Shown: positions 1-7,738, counted from the stretch's first letter. The stretch is DNA of 32,561 nucleotides from DASXTB01 sp036505615 (GCA_036505615.1 DASXTB010000046.1:1-32561); one strand, 5' to 3'. The notes: generated by a model not told the origin, from the letters alone. Made by a program: numbers and translations.

Positions 1-1
1 T

Positions 2-70
2 CAAATTAACAGTATCCGGACCGAGGAGGCCTACGTGCGGTGGATTCGCGATTAAATTCTGTTCAATGAG
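2..70 (+). pseudogene. Remnant of tyrosine recombinase (integron/XerC-like) N-terminal SAM-like domain
   Basis: Reading from base 2, the frame gives QINSIRTEEAYVRWIRD, then TAA at 53-55, then ILFN. The pattern S-x-R-T-E-x-A-Y-x-x-W-I-R is the hallmark of the N-terminal core-binding (SAM-like) domain of phage/integron-type tyrosine recombinases, where the usual continuation is an aromatic residue followed by I-x-F-H/N. The stop codon therefore replaces the aromatic residue and recognisable similarity continues for about four codons beyond it, then is lost. This is a decayed fragment; the rest of the gene would lie to the left of the window or is deleted. The match is short, so the call rests on motif recognition alone. 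Confidence 0.5.
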
Positions 71-125
71 GCAGAAGTCGGGTTCTTTTCAAAGGGGTAC
101 GTCAGATTCAGCCTAAATGGGGCAG

Positions 126-1526
126 CTACTTCAACGAGATCGTCTTCTGAATTTCTTTTTTGTCGCGGAGACAGCGGAGGGTAATAGCGTGGGCAGTGGG
201 ATTGTTTACCAGCGCGGCCAGGGCCGTTGTGTACTGGTCCATGTTGCGCACAGGCATTCCGTTGATCTGGACGATGACGTCTCCCTTCAGCAGGCCTGCT
301 CGAGCGGCGGGCGTGTTGCCTACCACATCGGTAACGATCAATCCCTGGATTTTGGCGGGCTGCAGGGTATCACTAATGTAGATTCCCACGAAAAGAGCAT
401 CGTAGCGCTTCATCAAACTTTCATCGGCACGCCGGACACGGATCGTGTTGTAATCCTGCGGAGGCACTTCGATCAGATACGTCGCCTGCCCTTCAAATGC
501 CTCCCGATTGCCTACTTTGGAGCGCACCTGGAGAATCTTGTCGCCGCGTGCGAGTTCCATTTTGACGGTCGATCCGGCGGGAGACTTCTGGATCATGCGC
601 ACCACTTGAGACAGATCTTCTGTGGCAACGTCGTTTACCTTTAGAATACGATCATTTTCCATGATACCGGCCTTGTCTGCCGGCCCGCCAGGGACGACGT
701 CCGTTACAGTAACCTCACCGGCGGTTACAAGCCGGGGTTGTTGCGGCTGGTCTTTCAGGTAAACACCAAGCCAGCCCCCTTTGATATTGGACCGGGTACG
801 GATAATTCGCTGGACGGATGGAATTATTTGATCGACAGGCAGTAGATTCACAAAGAAGTTTCTCATCGGGCTAAGCCGCCTTGCCACTGTGGTGAGAAAG
901 CCGGCAAACTGCCCTTCGTGTGTGAACACGAGATTTCCGGGGCGGCCAATCCGCAACTTCTTAAAGTGCAGTTTGTATTCTTCCAGGCCGGCCTGCTTTT
1001 CGGCATTTAACACCACGCAGTTTGAGAGATTGAATCCAGCGTCCAGAGAAGCGATGTAAAACTCCGAGCGGGGTTTCCACTGGATCTTGAACTGCACAGG
1101 AGTGGGGCGCAACGACGTAGGCTCGGTCTGTACGACCGCTATCCCCTGAGCTTCGTCAATGCCGACCAGCCTGGCGGCCAAACTCTGGCCGTCGGTCGTT
1201 TGCACCAGCAGTTGAGGGACGCCCCTGTCAAACCAACTGCCCGCAGGTCCAAGGTAGGCGACGATATGTCCGGCGCCGTCATAGACCCAGGCGTCGGTTT
1301 CATAACTGGCCAGCAGACGGGGAGCGACGTTCTGAATCAGGCCGCCATTGACCGCGAATCGGAATTCCTCACCGCTGCCGATAAGATTCTGGTTCCACCA
1401 CACCCGAACCACGGAGCGCTGCAGCAGTTCGTCAAGGCTGGCACGGGAATCGGAAGTAATCAGAGACTGGGCCTGTAGAGCGCCTAGCAGCAAAGAGGCG
1501 AGAAAGAACAAGTAAAGCCTTCTCAT
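126..1526 (-). CDS. HtrA/DegP-like periplasmic PDZ protein with a degenerate protease triad
   Basis: This 466-residue protein has a signal peptide (residues 1-20, hydrophobic core followed by LQAQ), a trypsin-like domain (about 30-240) and two PDZ domains (about 248-335, beginning GWLGVYL, and about 375-465). Family members are periplasmic quality-control proteases or chaperones. The protease fold can be followed, but all three catalytic positions appear lost. The His position of the usual DxxGYIVTNNHV segment aligns with Gly93, the Asp of DxxTDLAVL aligns with Gly128 (DEAQGIAVV), and the Ser of GNSGGP aligns with Pro196 (GRPGNLV). It is the last gene of the sigma factor operon; its ATG shares one base with the anti-sigma stop (TGATG), preceded by GAGGTGA. 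I infer a non-proteolytic sensor or chaperone for envelope stress. The PDZ call is strong; loss of catalysis is from alignment by eye. Confidence 0.88.
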   Translation of the reverse strand: MRRLYLFFLASLLLGALQAQSLITSDSRASLDELLQRSVVRVWWNQNLIGSGEEFRFAVNGGLIQNVAPRLLASYETDAWVYDGAGHIVAYLGPAGSWFDRGVPQLLVQTTDGQSLAARLVGIDEAQGIAVVQTEPTSLRPTPVQFKIQWKPRSEFYIASLDAGFNLSNCVVLNAEKQAGLEEYKLHFKKLRIGRPGNLVFTHEGQFAGFLTTVARRLSPMRNFFVNLLPVDQIIPSVQRIIRTRSNIKGGWLGVYLKDQPQQPRLVTAGEVTVTDVVPGGPADKAGIMENDRILKVNDVATEDLSQVVRMIQKSPAGSTVKMELARGDKILQVRSKVGNREAFEGQATYLIEVPPQDYNTIRVRRADESLMKRYDALFVGIYISDTLQPAKIQGLIVTDVVGNTPAARAGLLKGDVIVQINGMPVRNMDQYTTALAALVNNPTAHAITLRCLRDKKEIQKTISLK

Positions 1527-2050
1527 CAGTGACTCACCTCGCTGAGAAAAAAGTCCTGCGTCAGTTGCCGACGGGTAAGCTTCATAGTGACCGGAACCTG
1601 CAGCAGCATTCCGCGCTTTTCACCGGGTATAAATATGTGAGTACCCGGTGTCCCGGGTTCGGCCGGCAGCACTACCGGCGTGACTCCGGCTTGCGAGGAC
1701 GGCCCATAACTTGACTTCCTGCTCTGGTTGAAGAAGAAGGTCGTAAATACAAATAAAACAAGGAAAAATGCTGCTGCCGCGCTCCATGCAAATGACTGTG
1801 GAATTCGAGGCGTTCCCGGTCTGTGCAGGTTGCGAGCTTCCAGCCGCTGCCGCAACATGGAATCGAAATTTTCCGGAGCCTTGACAGAAAGCTGGGTATG
1901 TGTAAGTTCGGTCAGCAATTCAAAGTCGCGCTTCATTGCAGAGCAGGAGGAACAAGTCTTCAAATGCCCTTGAATCTGCTGAGATTCGGCCTCGCTTAAC
2001 TGGCGGTCTAATAAAAGCTGCAAACGAGATTGAACATTCTTGCAATTCAT
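1526..2050 (-). CDS. Membrane anti-sigma factor with zinc-finger (zf-HC2)
   Basis: The 174-residue protein starts with a putative zinc-finger domain of the anti-sigma family: Cys3 and the HxxxCxxC motif at His29, Cys33 and Cys36. A linker leads to one transmembrane helix (about 87-107) and a Pro/Gly-rich extracytoplasmic tail of about 65 residues. Proteins of this type hold their cognate ECF sigma factor at the inner membrane until an envelope signal leads to release. It overlaps the sigma factor gene by 4 bp (ATGA) and the downstream PDZ gene by 1 bp, so the three are surely co-translated. The periplasmic tail is short and has no RseB-binding or other recognisable sensor domain; the adjacent PDZ protein is an obvious candidate partner, which is inference. 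Confidence 0.88.
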   Translation of the reverse strand: MNCKNVQSRLQLLLDRQLSEAESQQIQGHLKTCSSCSAMKRDFELLTELTHTQLSVKAPENFDSMLRQRLEARNLHRPGTPRIPQSFAWSAAAAFFLVLFVFTTFFFNQSRKSSYGPSSQAGVTPVVLPAEPGTPGTHIFIPGEKRGMLLQVPVTMKLTRRQLTQDFFLSEVSH

Positions 2051-2769
2051 AGCTTGCCACCTGAGTGGAGTTGGGGTCCCAGCTTTTCCCTTAACAGGAT
2101 CTTTGCCCGATGCAGCCGGGATTTGATCGTCCCTTCCGAAGTTTTCAAAATGGCTGCGATTTCAGGATAAGAGAGCTCCTGCACTTCCTTGAGGACGAAA
2201 GCAGTCCTGTACTTTTCGGGCAAGCATGCAATGGCGCTTGACAGAGCCCGGCTCAGTTCCTGGCCGAGCAGAGTTTCATCATGCGCAGGCTTGCCATCTG
2301 AGATTTCAAGCGGAACCGCGTTTCTTTCGTAATTGGGGAACACATTCATGAAAAAGAATCGTCCGCGTCTTTTCCGGTTGCGGATTTCGTCGATCGCCAG
2401 GTTTGTGGCAATCTTGTAGATCCAAGTTGAAAACTGGTACTTCCGCTCGTAGCGGGTCGCATTTCGGTAGACCCGGATGAACGTTTCCTGCGCCAAGTCC
2501 ACAGCCGTGTCGTAGTCATTGATCATCGAATTGGCGTAATTGATGATCGGATCCTTATAACGGGACACAAGCTGCCGGAAAGCGCTCTCCTCCCCTTCCA
2601 GGAAAGCCTGGACCAGATCATTGTCGGTTACGACGGCAGACGAATCCCGGACTACTGACTCGCGAGCACTCAAGGGTCTCGGGAACGCCTGTTCGTGAAT
2701 CATCCACCTGAACCGGTTGGAGTTGGCGACTGCGCCTTCCATTATGTCTTTACGATAAATCCGCGGCAT
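2047..2769 (-). CDS. ECF-type RNA polymerase sigma factor (RpoE-like)
   Basis: The 240-residue protein contains sigma region 2 (about 52-134, with DLAQETFIRVY and FSTWIYKIATNLAIDEIRNRKRR) and region 4 (about 172-228, with LPEKYRTAFVLKE and the helix-turn-helix LSYPEIAAILKTSEGTIKSR). It lacks regions 1.1 and 3, as expected for group 4 (ECF) sigma factors. The 50-residue segment before region 2 is longer than usual; Met1 has AGGGA at a workable distance, but Met10 or Met23 could be the real start. It heads the operon with its anti-sigma factor and the HtrA-like PDZ protein, the arrangement typical of envelope stress regulons. Autoregulation is likely but I see no convincing promoter in the short stretch before the start. 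Confidence 0.93.
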   Translation of the reverse strand: MPRIYRKDIMEGAVANSNRFRWMIHEQAFPRPLSARESVVRDSSAVVTDNDLVQAFLEGEESAFRQLVSRYKDPIINYANSMINDYDTAVDLAQETFIRVYRNATRYERKYQFSTWIYKIATNLAIDEIRNRKRRGRFFFMNVFPNYERNAVPLEISDGKPAHDETLLGQELSRALSSAIACLPEKYRTAFVLKEVQELSYPEIAAILKTSEGTIKSRLHRAKILLREKLGPQLHSGGKL

Positions 2770-2928
2770 CGTTCCCTATTTTAGAGTATTTCCTTGTTTT
2801 CTCGGCTTCTTTGCACGGCTTTTCTGACGAGCCCCGTTCAGCTCCTGAGCCCGTGAAAGAATGTCACACTGCCGGAAAGCCCGCAAAGATTTCTAGTCGG
2901 ACACTCTACAGCTGCGGGGCACCCTGGG

Positions 2929-3044
2929 GCGCGCCGGAGGCGCGCTTGGCGCCGCGAAGCGGCGCTATTGGAGAGACGCCCCGTGGGGCGTCTCCTGCAC
3001 GATGAAAGATTGTGCGGGAGACGGCCCACCGGCCGTCTCTCCAA
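2929..3044. repeat. Cluster of GC-rich palindromes (REP-like)
   Basis: Several perfect or near-perfect hairpins follow each other: GCGCGCC/GGCGCGC type at 2929-2945, GCGCCGC-GAA-GCGGCGC at 2949-2965, GAGACGCCCC-GT-GGGGCGTCTC at 2973-2994, and GAGACGGCC-CACC-GGCCGTCTC at 3018-3039. TTGGAGAGACG at 2968-2978 also pairs with CGTCTCTCCAA at 3034-3044, so alternative long structures are possible. The cluster lies directly upstream of the transposase remnant and is best read as REP/BIME-type DNA associated with it. The preceding 2770-2928 holds only the leader of the sigma factor gene and nothing recognisable. Confidence 0.7.
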
Positions 3045-3059
3045 AATGTCCAAACTTCA

Positions 3060-3125
3060 GGGCGCGCCGGAGGCGCGCTGAGCCCGTAGCCTGGGGCTGG
3101 CGCTTAAGGCGCCTGCCCCAGGTTT
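3060..3125. repeat. Left arm of ~65-bp inverted repeat flanking RAYT remnant
   Basis: This arm matches the reverse complement of 3453-3516 with few differences over its whole length; both contain the block GAGCCCGTAGCCTGGGGCT and end in CCCAGGTTT. Each arm is itself palindromic (for example GCGCGCCGGAGGCGCGC). The two arms enclose the transposase remnant, as expected for a RAYT gene bounded by inverted REP sequences. Confidence 0.75.
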
Positions 3126-3169
3126 TATCTAGGAAGGCTCAAACCGATTCATTGCCTATCCGATGTGCT

Positions 3170-3400
3170 GTGCAGATTAAAAAAGGATCGTCCGAGTCGA
3201 TTCACGACGAACTGGGTATGGGTGATTTTGCATGGCAGACCGGCTACGGTGCATTTACCGTAAGTCCTCGGGATTTGCAGAAGATCAAGAGATACATTGC
3301 TGAGCAGGAGAAGCACCACCGGAGGAAAAGTTTTCAAGAGGAATTTCGGGAGTTTCTGGAGCAGACCGGTATAGCGTTTGATGAACGGTATTTATGGTGA
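3170..3400 (+). pseudogene. 3' remnant of IS200-like (Y1) REP-associated tyrosine transposase (RAYT)
   Basis: The last ~75 codons of the frame closing at 3400 carry the characteristic C-terminus of acidobacterial Y1_Tnp/RAYT proteins: SSESIHDEL, DFAWQTGYGAFTVS, YIAEQEKHHRRKSF, QEEFREFLEQTGI and DERYLW. The catalytic HUH motif and Tyr region, which should lie some 80-100 residues upstream, are absent; the frame upstream is made of palindromic repeat DNA. The gene is therefore a truncated, inactive remnant. It sits between the two ~65-bp inverted repeat arms. RAYTs are thought to mobilise REP sequences in this configuration (family knowledge). Confidence 0.75.
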
Positions 3401-3410
3401 CCGTCTTCTC

Positions 3411-3431
3411 GGCGCCCCTGTCCGGGGCGCC
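3411..3431. repeat. Perfect hairpin GGCGCCCC/GGGGCGCC
   Basis: GGCGCCCC at 3411-3418 pairs with GGGGCGCC at 3424-3431 across a 5-base loop. It lies 10 bp after the stop of the transposase remnant and belongs to the same palindrome nest. There is no T-run after it, so I do not call it an intrinsic terminator. Confidence 0.6.
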
Positions 3432-3452
3432 ACCATTTTAATTGGGATTATC

Positions 3453-3516
3453 AAACCTGGGGCATGCGCTTCGCGCAAGCCCCAGGCTACGGGCTCAGCG
3501 CACCTCCGGCGCGCCC
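3453..3516. repeat. Right arm of ~65-bp inverted repeat flanking RAYT remnant
   Basis: Reverse complement of 3060-3125 with scattered differences. It is followed by a further perfect 14-bp palindrome CGCGACATGTCGCG at 3521-3534, immediately after the end of the convergent polymerase gene, which could act as a transcription barrier for it. Confidence 0.75.
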
Positions 3517-3540
3517 AGGGCGCGACATGTCGCGGCCTAA

Positions 3541-6204
3541 TCAATCTTTTGACCAGGCCTTGCCCACTTTGGTCTCCGCTTTTACCGGCACCGACAATGG
3601 ATAGACGCCCTCCATTTCCTCTTGTACCAGAGCGGCGGCTGTAAGGCCCTCCTTCTCGGGCCCTTCCAGAACCAGCTCGTCGTGGACCTGGAGGATCATT
3701 CTCGACCGAAAGCCCTGGCGCTTGAGGCGATCATGAATTCGAATCATCGCTATTTTAATCAGGTCGGCAGCCGATCCCTGGATGGGCGCGTTGATGGCGG
3801 TGCGTTGCGCGAAAGCAGCTACATTCCAGTTTCGATTATTGATCTCAGGAATCTGTCGAATTCTCCCGAACATGGTTTGCACGTAGCCATGCTGTCGCGC
3901 GAACTGGATCGTGTCATCAAGCCATTTCTTCACCGCCGCATAACGGGTGAAGTAATCGTCGATGAATTTTTGCGCCTCGGCGCGCGGAATTTTAAGATCT
4001 CTTGAAAGGCCGAAGGCGCTCAATCCGTACATGATTCCGAAGTTGAAAACTTTGGCCAGACGCCGGTAGTGGGCCGGATCCTGTGCCGCCCGCTCTCCGA
4101 ATACTTCAACGGCGGTGCGGCGGTGGATGTCCTCCCCTTTCTGGAAAGCATCCATTAGAACAGGATCCTGCGATAGGTGCGCCATCACTCTGAGCTCAAT
4201 CTGCGAATAATCGGCCGTCACCAGGACATTGCCGGGCGCCGCGATGAAACCCTGCCGTATTTTCTTCCCCAGCTCTCCTTTAATGGGAATATTCTGCAAG
4301 TTGGGATTGCTGCTCGAAAGGCGCCCTGTGGCAGCCACCATCTGGTTGTAATTGGTGTGAATTCGACCACTCCTGGGGTTGACAAGCCTGGGCAAGACGT
4401 CGAGGTAAGTCGATTTTAGCTTGGTCAGCGCACGATACTCCAGGATCAAACGCGGAATCTCATATTCCTCGGCGAGCTGCTCGAGTACCTCCACGCCGGT
4501 CGAATAGCTCTTGGACTTCTTGGTCTTTTTAAGCGTGGGGATATTCAGCTTGTCAAACAAGATTTCTCCCAGCTGTTTGGGAGAGTTGATATTGAATTCC
4601 TGCCCGGCCAGCTCGAATATACGGCGTGTCAGCCGCTCGATCTCCTGCTCCATCTCCGCCGACATGCGCGCAAACAGATCGGTATCGATCTTGACTCCCT
4701 GTCGTTCCATGTCCGCCAGGACGGGGACCAGTGGAAGCTCGATTTCATCGTAGAGTTTCTGCAGTTCCAAACTACTGCGGCCGGCAACCTCGGGCGCGAT
4801 GCGAGCGTGCAATTGTCCCGTGATGTCGGCGATCTCACAGGCAATCTGGGCGCAGGTGCCTTCTTCGAATGTAGGAAAGGCGCTCGAATCGGTACATTGA
4901 TCCTGAACTTGATGCTGCAGGTACTCAAGAGCCAGCTTGTCGAATTTGAAGTTGCTCTGATTGGGATTGATGAGGTAAGCGGCGAGCATCGTGTCGTAGT
5001 ACGGGCGGGACAAATTCAAGCCGCAATTTTCCAGCACCAGTAATACCGGCTTGACATCGTGCAGGATCTTGGTTACATGCTCGTCGGCCAGAAGGCCCTG
5101 CCCCAGATTATGCCAGGCGTTGACTTGGGAAATCGTCACGGCCCGGGCCTGATTGGGCCGGACAGAAATGCCAATTCCCATCGGTTTGGAATCCAGATAG
5201 TTGTCGCTCTCATAGAGAATGGAAACGGCCGCCCGTTTTTGGGATCGCGCTTTCTCCACCAAGTCCTGTAATTCTTCCACAGAAGAAACAGCCCTGTAGT
5301 CGATAAGCTGGGCGCTCACCGGAGAGGGCTGAGGCGCATATTCCTTGAGAAAGGCTGTGAACTCCAGCTCCGCGAAAAGTTGCATGGCTGCCGGCGTGTC
5401 GGCTTCTTTTACCTGCAGCTCTTCCAAATTCAAATCCAACGGCAGGTCTTTGTGAATTGCCACAAGCTTTTTGCTGGTCAGGATCAGTTCGCGATTGTTC
5501 AGCAGGCTGTCGCGATAGGTCTTGCGCGAGACTTCGCCGGCATGTTCCAGCACGTTCTCTATGGTGCCGTATTGCTGTATCAGCTGCTGCGCCCCTTTTT
5601 CGCCGATTCCGGGCGCGCCCGGTATGTTGTCGGAACTGTCGCCCCACAGCCCGAGCAGTTCAACCACTTTCTCGGGAGGCACGCCCAGTTTTTCCTCGAC
5701 TTTCTTTCGGTCGAAGTAAGTGTAGTCGCGGGTATCGAGCACCAAAATGTTGTCGTCCACCAGTTGCATCATGTCCTTGTCGATGGTGGCGATCACTGCG
5801 GTGTACCCATGCGCGGAGGCGCCGGCCGCGAGTGTGCCGATCACGTCGTCGGCCTCGTATTTTTCGTGCGAGAGGACCGGAATCCGCAGCGCTTGACAGA
5901 CTTTTAAGATGTAAGGGATTTGCACTACCAGGTCATCGGGCATCGGCCTGCGGGTTGCTTTATAGCCCTCATACTGCTCGTGACGGACGGTTTTCCCAAA
6001 AAGGTCAATAGCCACACCGATGAAATCCGGCCTCTCGTCTTCGATCAACTTCTTTAGCATGGTGGTGAAGCCATAGATGGCATTGGTTGGAAAGCCCTTC
6101 TTGTTGGACAAGCCGCGAATGGCGTAATAAGCGCGGTAGATGTTCGACATGCCGTCGACGAAGAAGACTCGTTGCTTCATACCAGGCAAAGCGGAATCAG
6201 TCAT
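3541..6204 (-). CDS. polA: DNA polymerase I
   Basis: The 887-residue protein has the 5'-nuclease domain (about 10-270, with YEADDVIGTLA and GDSSDNIPGAPGIGEKGA), a 3'-5' exonuclease-like domain (about 300-480) and an A-family polymerase domain (about 490-887). Polymerase motifs are intact: motif A DYSQIELR (Asp665), motif B RRLAKVFNFGIMYG (about 714-727) and motif C QVHDEL (His841-Asp842). The middle domain has lost the exonuclease residues: the usual D-x-E of ExoI reads LYE, the Asp of ExoII aligns with Pro (HDVKP), and the Y-x3-D of ExoIII aligns with Ile and Ile. Proofreading is therefore probably absent, as in Taq Pol I. It works in Okazaki fragment maturation and excision repair. The start at 6204 has no clear ribosome binding site; Met9 (MKQRVFFVDG) is an equally good start. 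It is monocistronic. Confidence 0.97.
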   Translation of the reverse strand: MTDSALPGMKQRVFFVDGMSNIYRAYYAIRGLSNKKGFPTNAIYGFTTMLKKLIEDERPDFIGVAIDLFGKTVRHEQYEGYKATRRPMPDDLVVQIPYILKVCQALRIPVLSHEKYEADDVIGTLAAGASAHGYTAVIATIDKDMMQLVDDNILVLDTRDYTYFDRKKVEEKLGVPPEKVVELLGLWGDSSDNIPGAPGIGEKGAQQLIQQYGTIENVLEHAGEVSRKTYRDSLLNNRELILTSKKLVAIHKDLPLDLNLEELQVKEADTPAAMQLFAELEFTAFLKEYAPQPSPVSAQLIDYRAVSSVEELQDLVEKARSQKRAAVSILYESDNYLDSKPMGIGISVRPNQARAVTISQVNAWHNLGQGLLADEHVTKILHDVKPVLLVLENCGLNLSRPYYDTMLAAYLINPNQSNFKFDKLALEYLQHQVQDQCTDSSAFPTFEEGTCAQIACEIADITGQLHARIAPEVAGRSSLELQKLYDEIELPLVPVLADMERQGVKIDTDLFARMSAEMEQEIERLTRRIFELAGQEFNINSPKQLGEILFDKLNIPTLKKTKKSKSYSTGVEVLEQLAEEYEIPRLILEYRALTKLKSTYLDVLPRLVNPRSGRIHTNYNQMVAATGRLSSSNPNLQNIPIKGELGKKIRQGFIAAPGNVLVTADYSQIELRVMAHLSQDPVLMDAFQKGEDIHRRTAVEVFGERAAQDPAHYRRLAKVFNFGIMYGLSAFGLSRDLKIPRAEAQKFIDDYFTRYAAVKKWLDDTIQFARQHGYVQTMFGRIRQIPEINNRNWNVAAFAQRTAINAPIQGSAADLIKIAMIRIHDRLKRQGFRSRMILQVHDELVLEGPEKEGLTAAALVQEEMEGVYPLSVPVKAETKVGKAWSKD

Positions 6205-6341
6205 TTGTCATCAGCCATCAGATACCGGTAACGAGGGTTGCGGACCAATTAACAGGTTACAGGCTGCAAGCCCGCGCTTGCAATAGCGCTGTGAGAGGAA
6301 AATCAGTAACCGGAAAGGTAAACCGGATTATTCAGAAATCC

Positions 6342-6370
6342 TTGACAAAAGATCTTTCAGCAAGATTTAT
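6342..6370 (+). promoter_or_regulatory. Possible sigma-70-type promoter for the DUF481 gene
   Basis: A perfect -35 hexamer TTGACA at 6342-6347 is followed after 17 bases by the weak -10 ATTTAT at 6365-6370, about 75 bp before the DUF481 start. The rest of 6205-6443 shows no gene; it contains short direct phrases related to the intergenic repeats elsewhere. Confidence 0.35.
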
Positions 6371-6443
6371 GAATGATCCCGGCACGCAGGAACTGGCGCG
6401 CTTCAGAATCGGCGCTAAGATTCTTGTGTGTGGAGGTAAACTC

Positions 6444-7514
6444 ATGCTTCGAACGATTCTGATTCTCGCCTCAGTGTTTGCTGTTGCCGGAAGTGCTCTT
6501 GCCGACCAGATCAGCTTCAATAACGGAGACCGATTGAGCGGGACAATCGTCAGGCTGGACGGAGACAGCTTGGAAATGAAGTCGGAAGTGGCGGGAGATA
6601 TTAAAGTACCGTGGAAAACAATCGTGCAAGTCTCTTCGTCACAGCCGCTCTATGTGACTCTGAACGATGATCAAGTTGTCGTAGGAGTGGTTAGCACCAG
6701 CGGGGACAGAATGGAGATCGAGACCAAGGAGACAGGGAAAGTGACCGTCTCCAGAGAAGCGATTCGGTCAATAAGGTCGCAGCAAGAACAGGCTGCTTAT
6801 CAAGCACAAATAGACAGGCTGCGGAATCCCAAACTGAGCGATTTTTGGAGTGGATTTGCGGATGCCGGTCTCAGCCTGACAAAAGGGAACTCGGACACAA
6901 CGACATTCAACGTCGGCATGAAAGCTGCGCGCACTACTTCCAGAGATAAGATCAGCGTTTATTTCACGTCATTGTATGCAAAGAACAATGCCGTCGGCCG
7001 ATCGATTACGACCGCCGACACAATCTTCGGCGGGACCCGCTATGACTTTAATGTGACCGACCGGCTTTTCGCGTTTGGCCTGACCGATCTGGAATATAAC
7101 AAACTGCAGAACCTGGATCTGCGTTTGGTCTTGGGCGGCGGGCTGGGCCTTCATGCCAAGAAGACGGAACGTACTCTTTTGGACGTTTTTGCGGGCGCGT
7201 CTTACAATCAGGAATTTTTTTCCACCGATTTGACGCGAAGGTCAGCAGAAATCCTTTTGGGAGAAGAATTGTCTCACAAGGTCTCGGGGGCGACGACTAT
7301 CTCTGAAAGATTTGTGCTCTATCCCAATCTCAGCGAGACGGGGGAATATCGCTTCACGTTTGATTCATCTGCGGCTACCAAGCTCCGAGAGTGGCTTGCG
7401 TGGCAGGTGAGCTTTAGCGATCGCTTCATCAGCAATCCAATCCCCGGAATAAAGAAAAATGACGTTCTGCTGACTACAGGCATACGCCTCACCTTTGGCG
7501 GCAAGAAGCTGTAG
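6444..7514 (+). CDS. DUF481 family outer-membrane beta-barrel protein
   Basis: The ATG at 6444 has GGAGG seven bases upstream, so it is preferred over the longer in-frame extension. The 356-residue product begins with a clear signal peptide (MLRTILILASVFAVAGSALA). Residues about 21-110 form a small beta-rich segment with two similar halves (DQISFNNGDRLSGTIVRLDG; VTLNDDQVVVGVVSTSGDRM). From about 125 the amphipathic strand pattern begins with the family signature GLSLTKGNSDTTTFNVG, ending in the outer-membrane C-terminus TGIRLTFGGKKL. DUF481/YdiY-like proteins are outer-membrane barrels of poorly known function. It reads alone on the plus strand, divergent from polA. Confidence 0.88.
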   Translation: MLRTILILASVFAVAGSALADQISFNNGDRLSGTIVRLDGDSLEMKSEVAGDIKVPWKTIVQVSSSQPLYVTLNDDQVVVGVVSTSGDRMEIETKETGKVTVSREAIRSIRSQQEQAAYQAQIDRLRNPKLSDFWSGFADAGLSLTKGNSDTTTFNVGMKAARTTSRDKISVYFTSLYAKNNAVGRSITTADTIFGGTRYDFNVTDRLFAFGLTDLEYNKLQNLDLRLVLGGGLGLHAKKTERTLLDVFAGASYNQEFFSTDLTRRSAEILLGEELSHKVSGATTISERFVLYPNLSETGEYRFTFDSSAATKLREWLAWQVSFSDRFISNPIPGIKKNDVLLTTGIRLTFGGKKL

Positions 7515-7540
7515 TTCGGCCTTTTCTCTTCCAGGAACCA

Positions 7541-7661
7541 TGAAAATAAACTGGTAGGCGCGGCACTGCTTGGCCGCCCCCGTTGGATCTCAGAAAAGTA
7601 CAAATTCGATTTATGTAGCATGGGCGACCATATAGGGTCGCTTCTACCAGTTTCATTTTCA
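7541..7661. mobile_element. 121-bp MITE-like element with 17/18-bp terminal inverted repeats
   Basis: TGAAAATAAACTGGTAG at 7541-7557 pairs with CTACCAGTTTCATTTTCA at 7644-7661 with a single one-base indel. Inside are two more hairpins: GCGGC/GCCGC at about 7561-7578 and GCGACC-ATATAG-GGTCGC at 7624-7641. No gene fits inside. The architecture is that of a non-autonomous miniature element or a structured intergenic RNA; it fills most of the 224-bp gap between the DUF481 and Nudix genes. Confidence 0.55.
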
Positions 7662-7738
7662 AGCGCTGAGCTGGAATCATATGATCCAGGGATAACTCGG
7701 TTGTAAAATCTTGCGTGAGATAAGTGGAGACCTGACCT

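Noticed and set aside
3411..3534. Intrinsic terminators downstream of polA
   Set aside because: Strong hairpins exist but no T-run follows any of them; they fit REP-type palindromes better.
5380..6011. Overlapping plus-strand frames of 175-184 codons opposite polA
   Set aside because: Antisense shadows of the 5'-nuclease region; Arg/Cys-rich translations without any family signature.
7624..7661. Riboswitch or known structured RNA in the Nudix leader
   Set aside because: I could not match the hairpins to any named class; the outer inverted repeat favours a MITE-like element.
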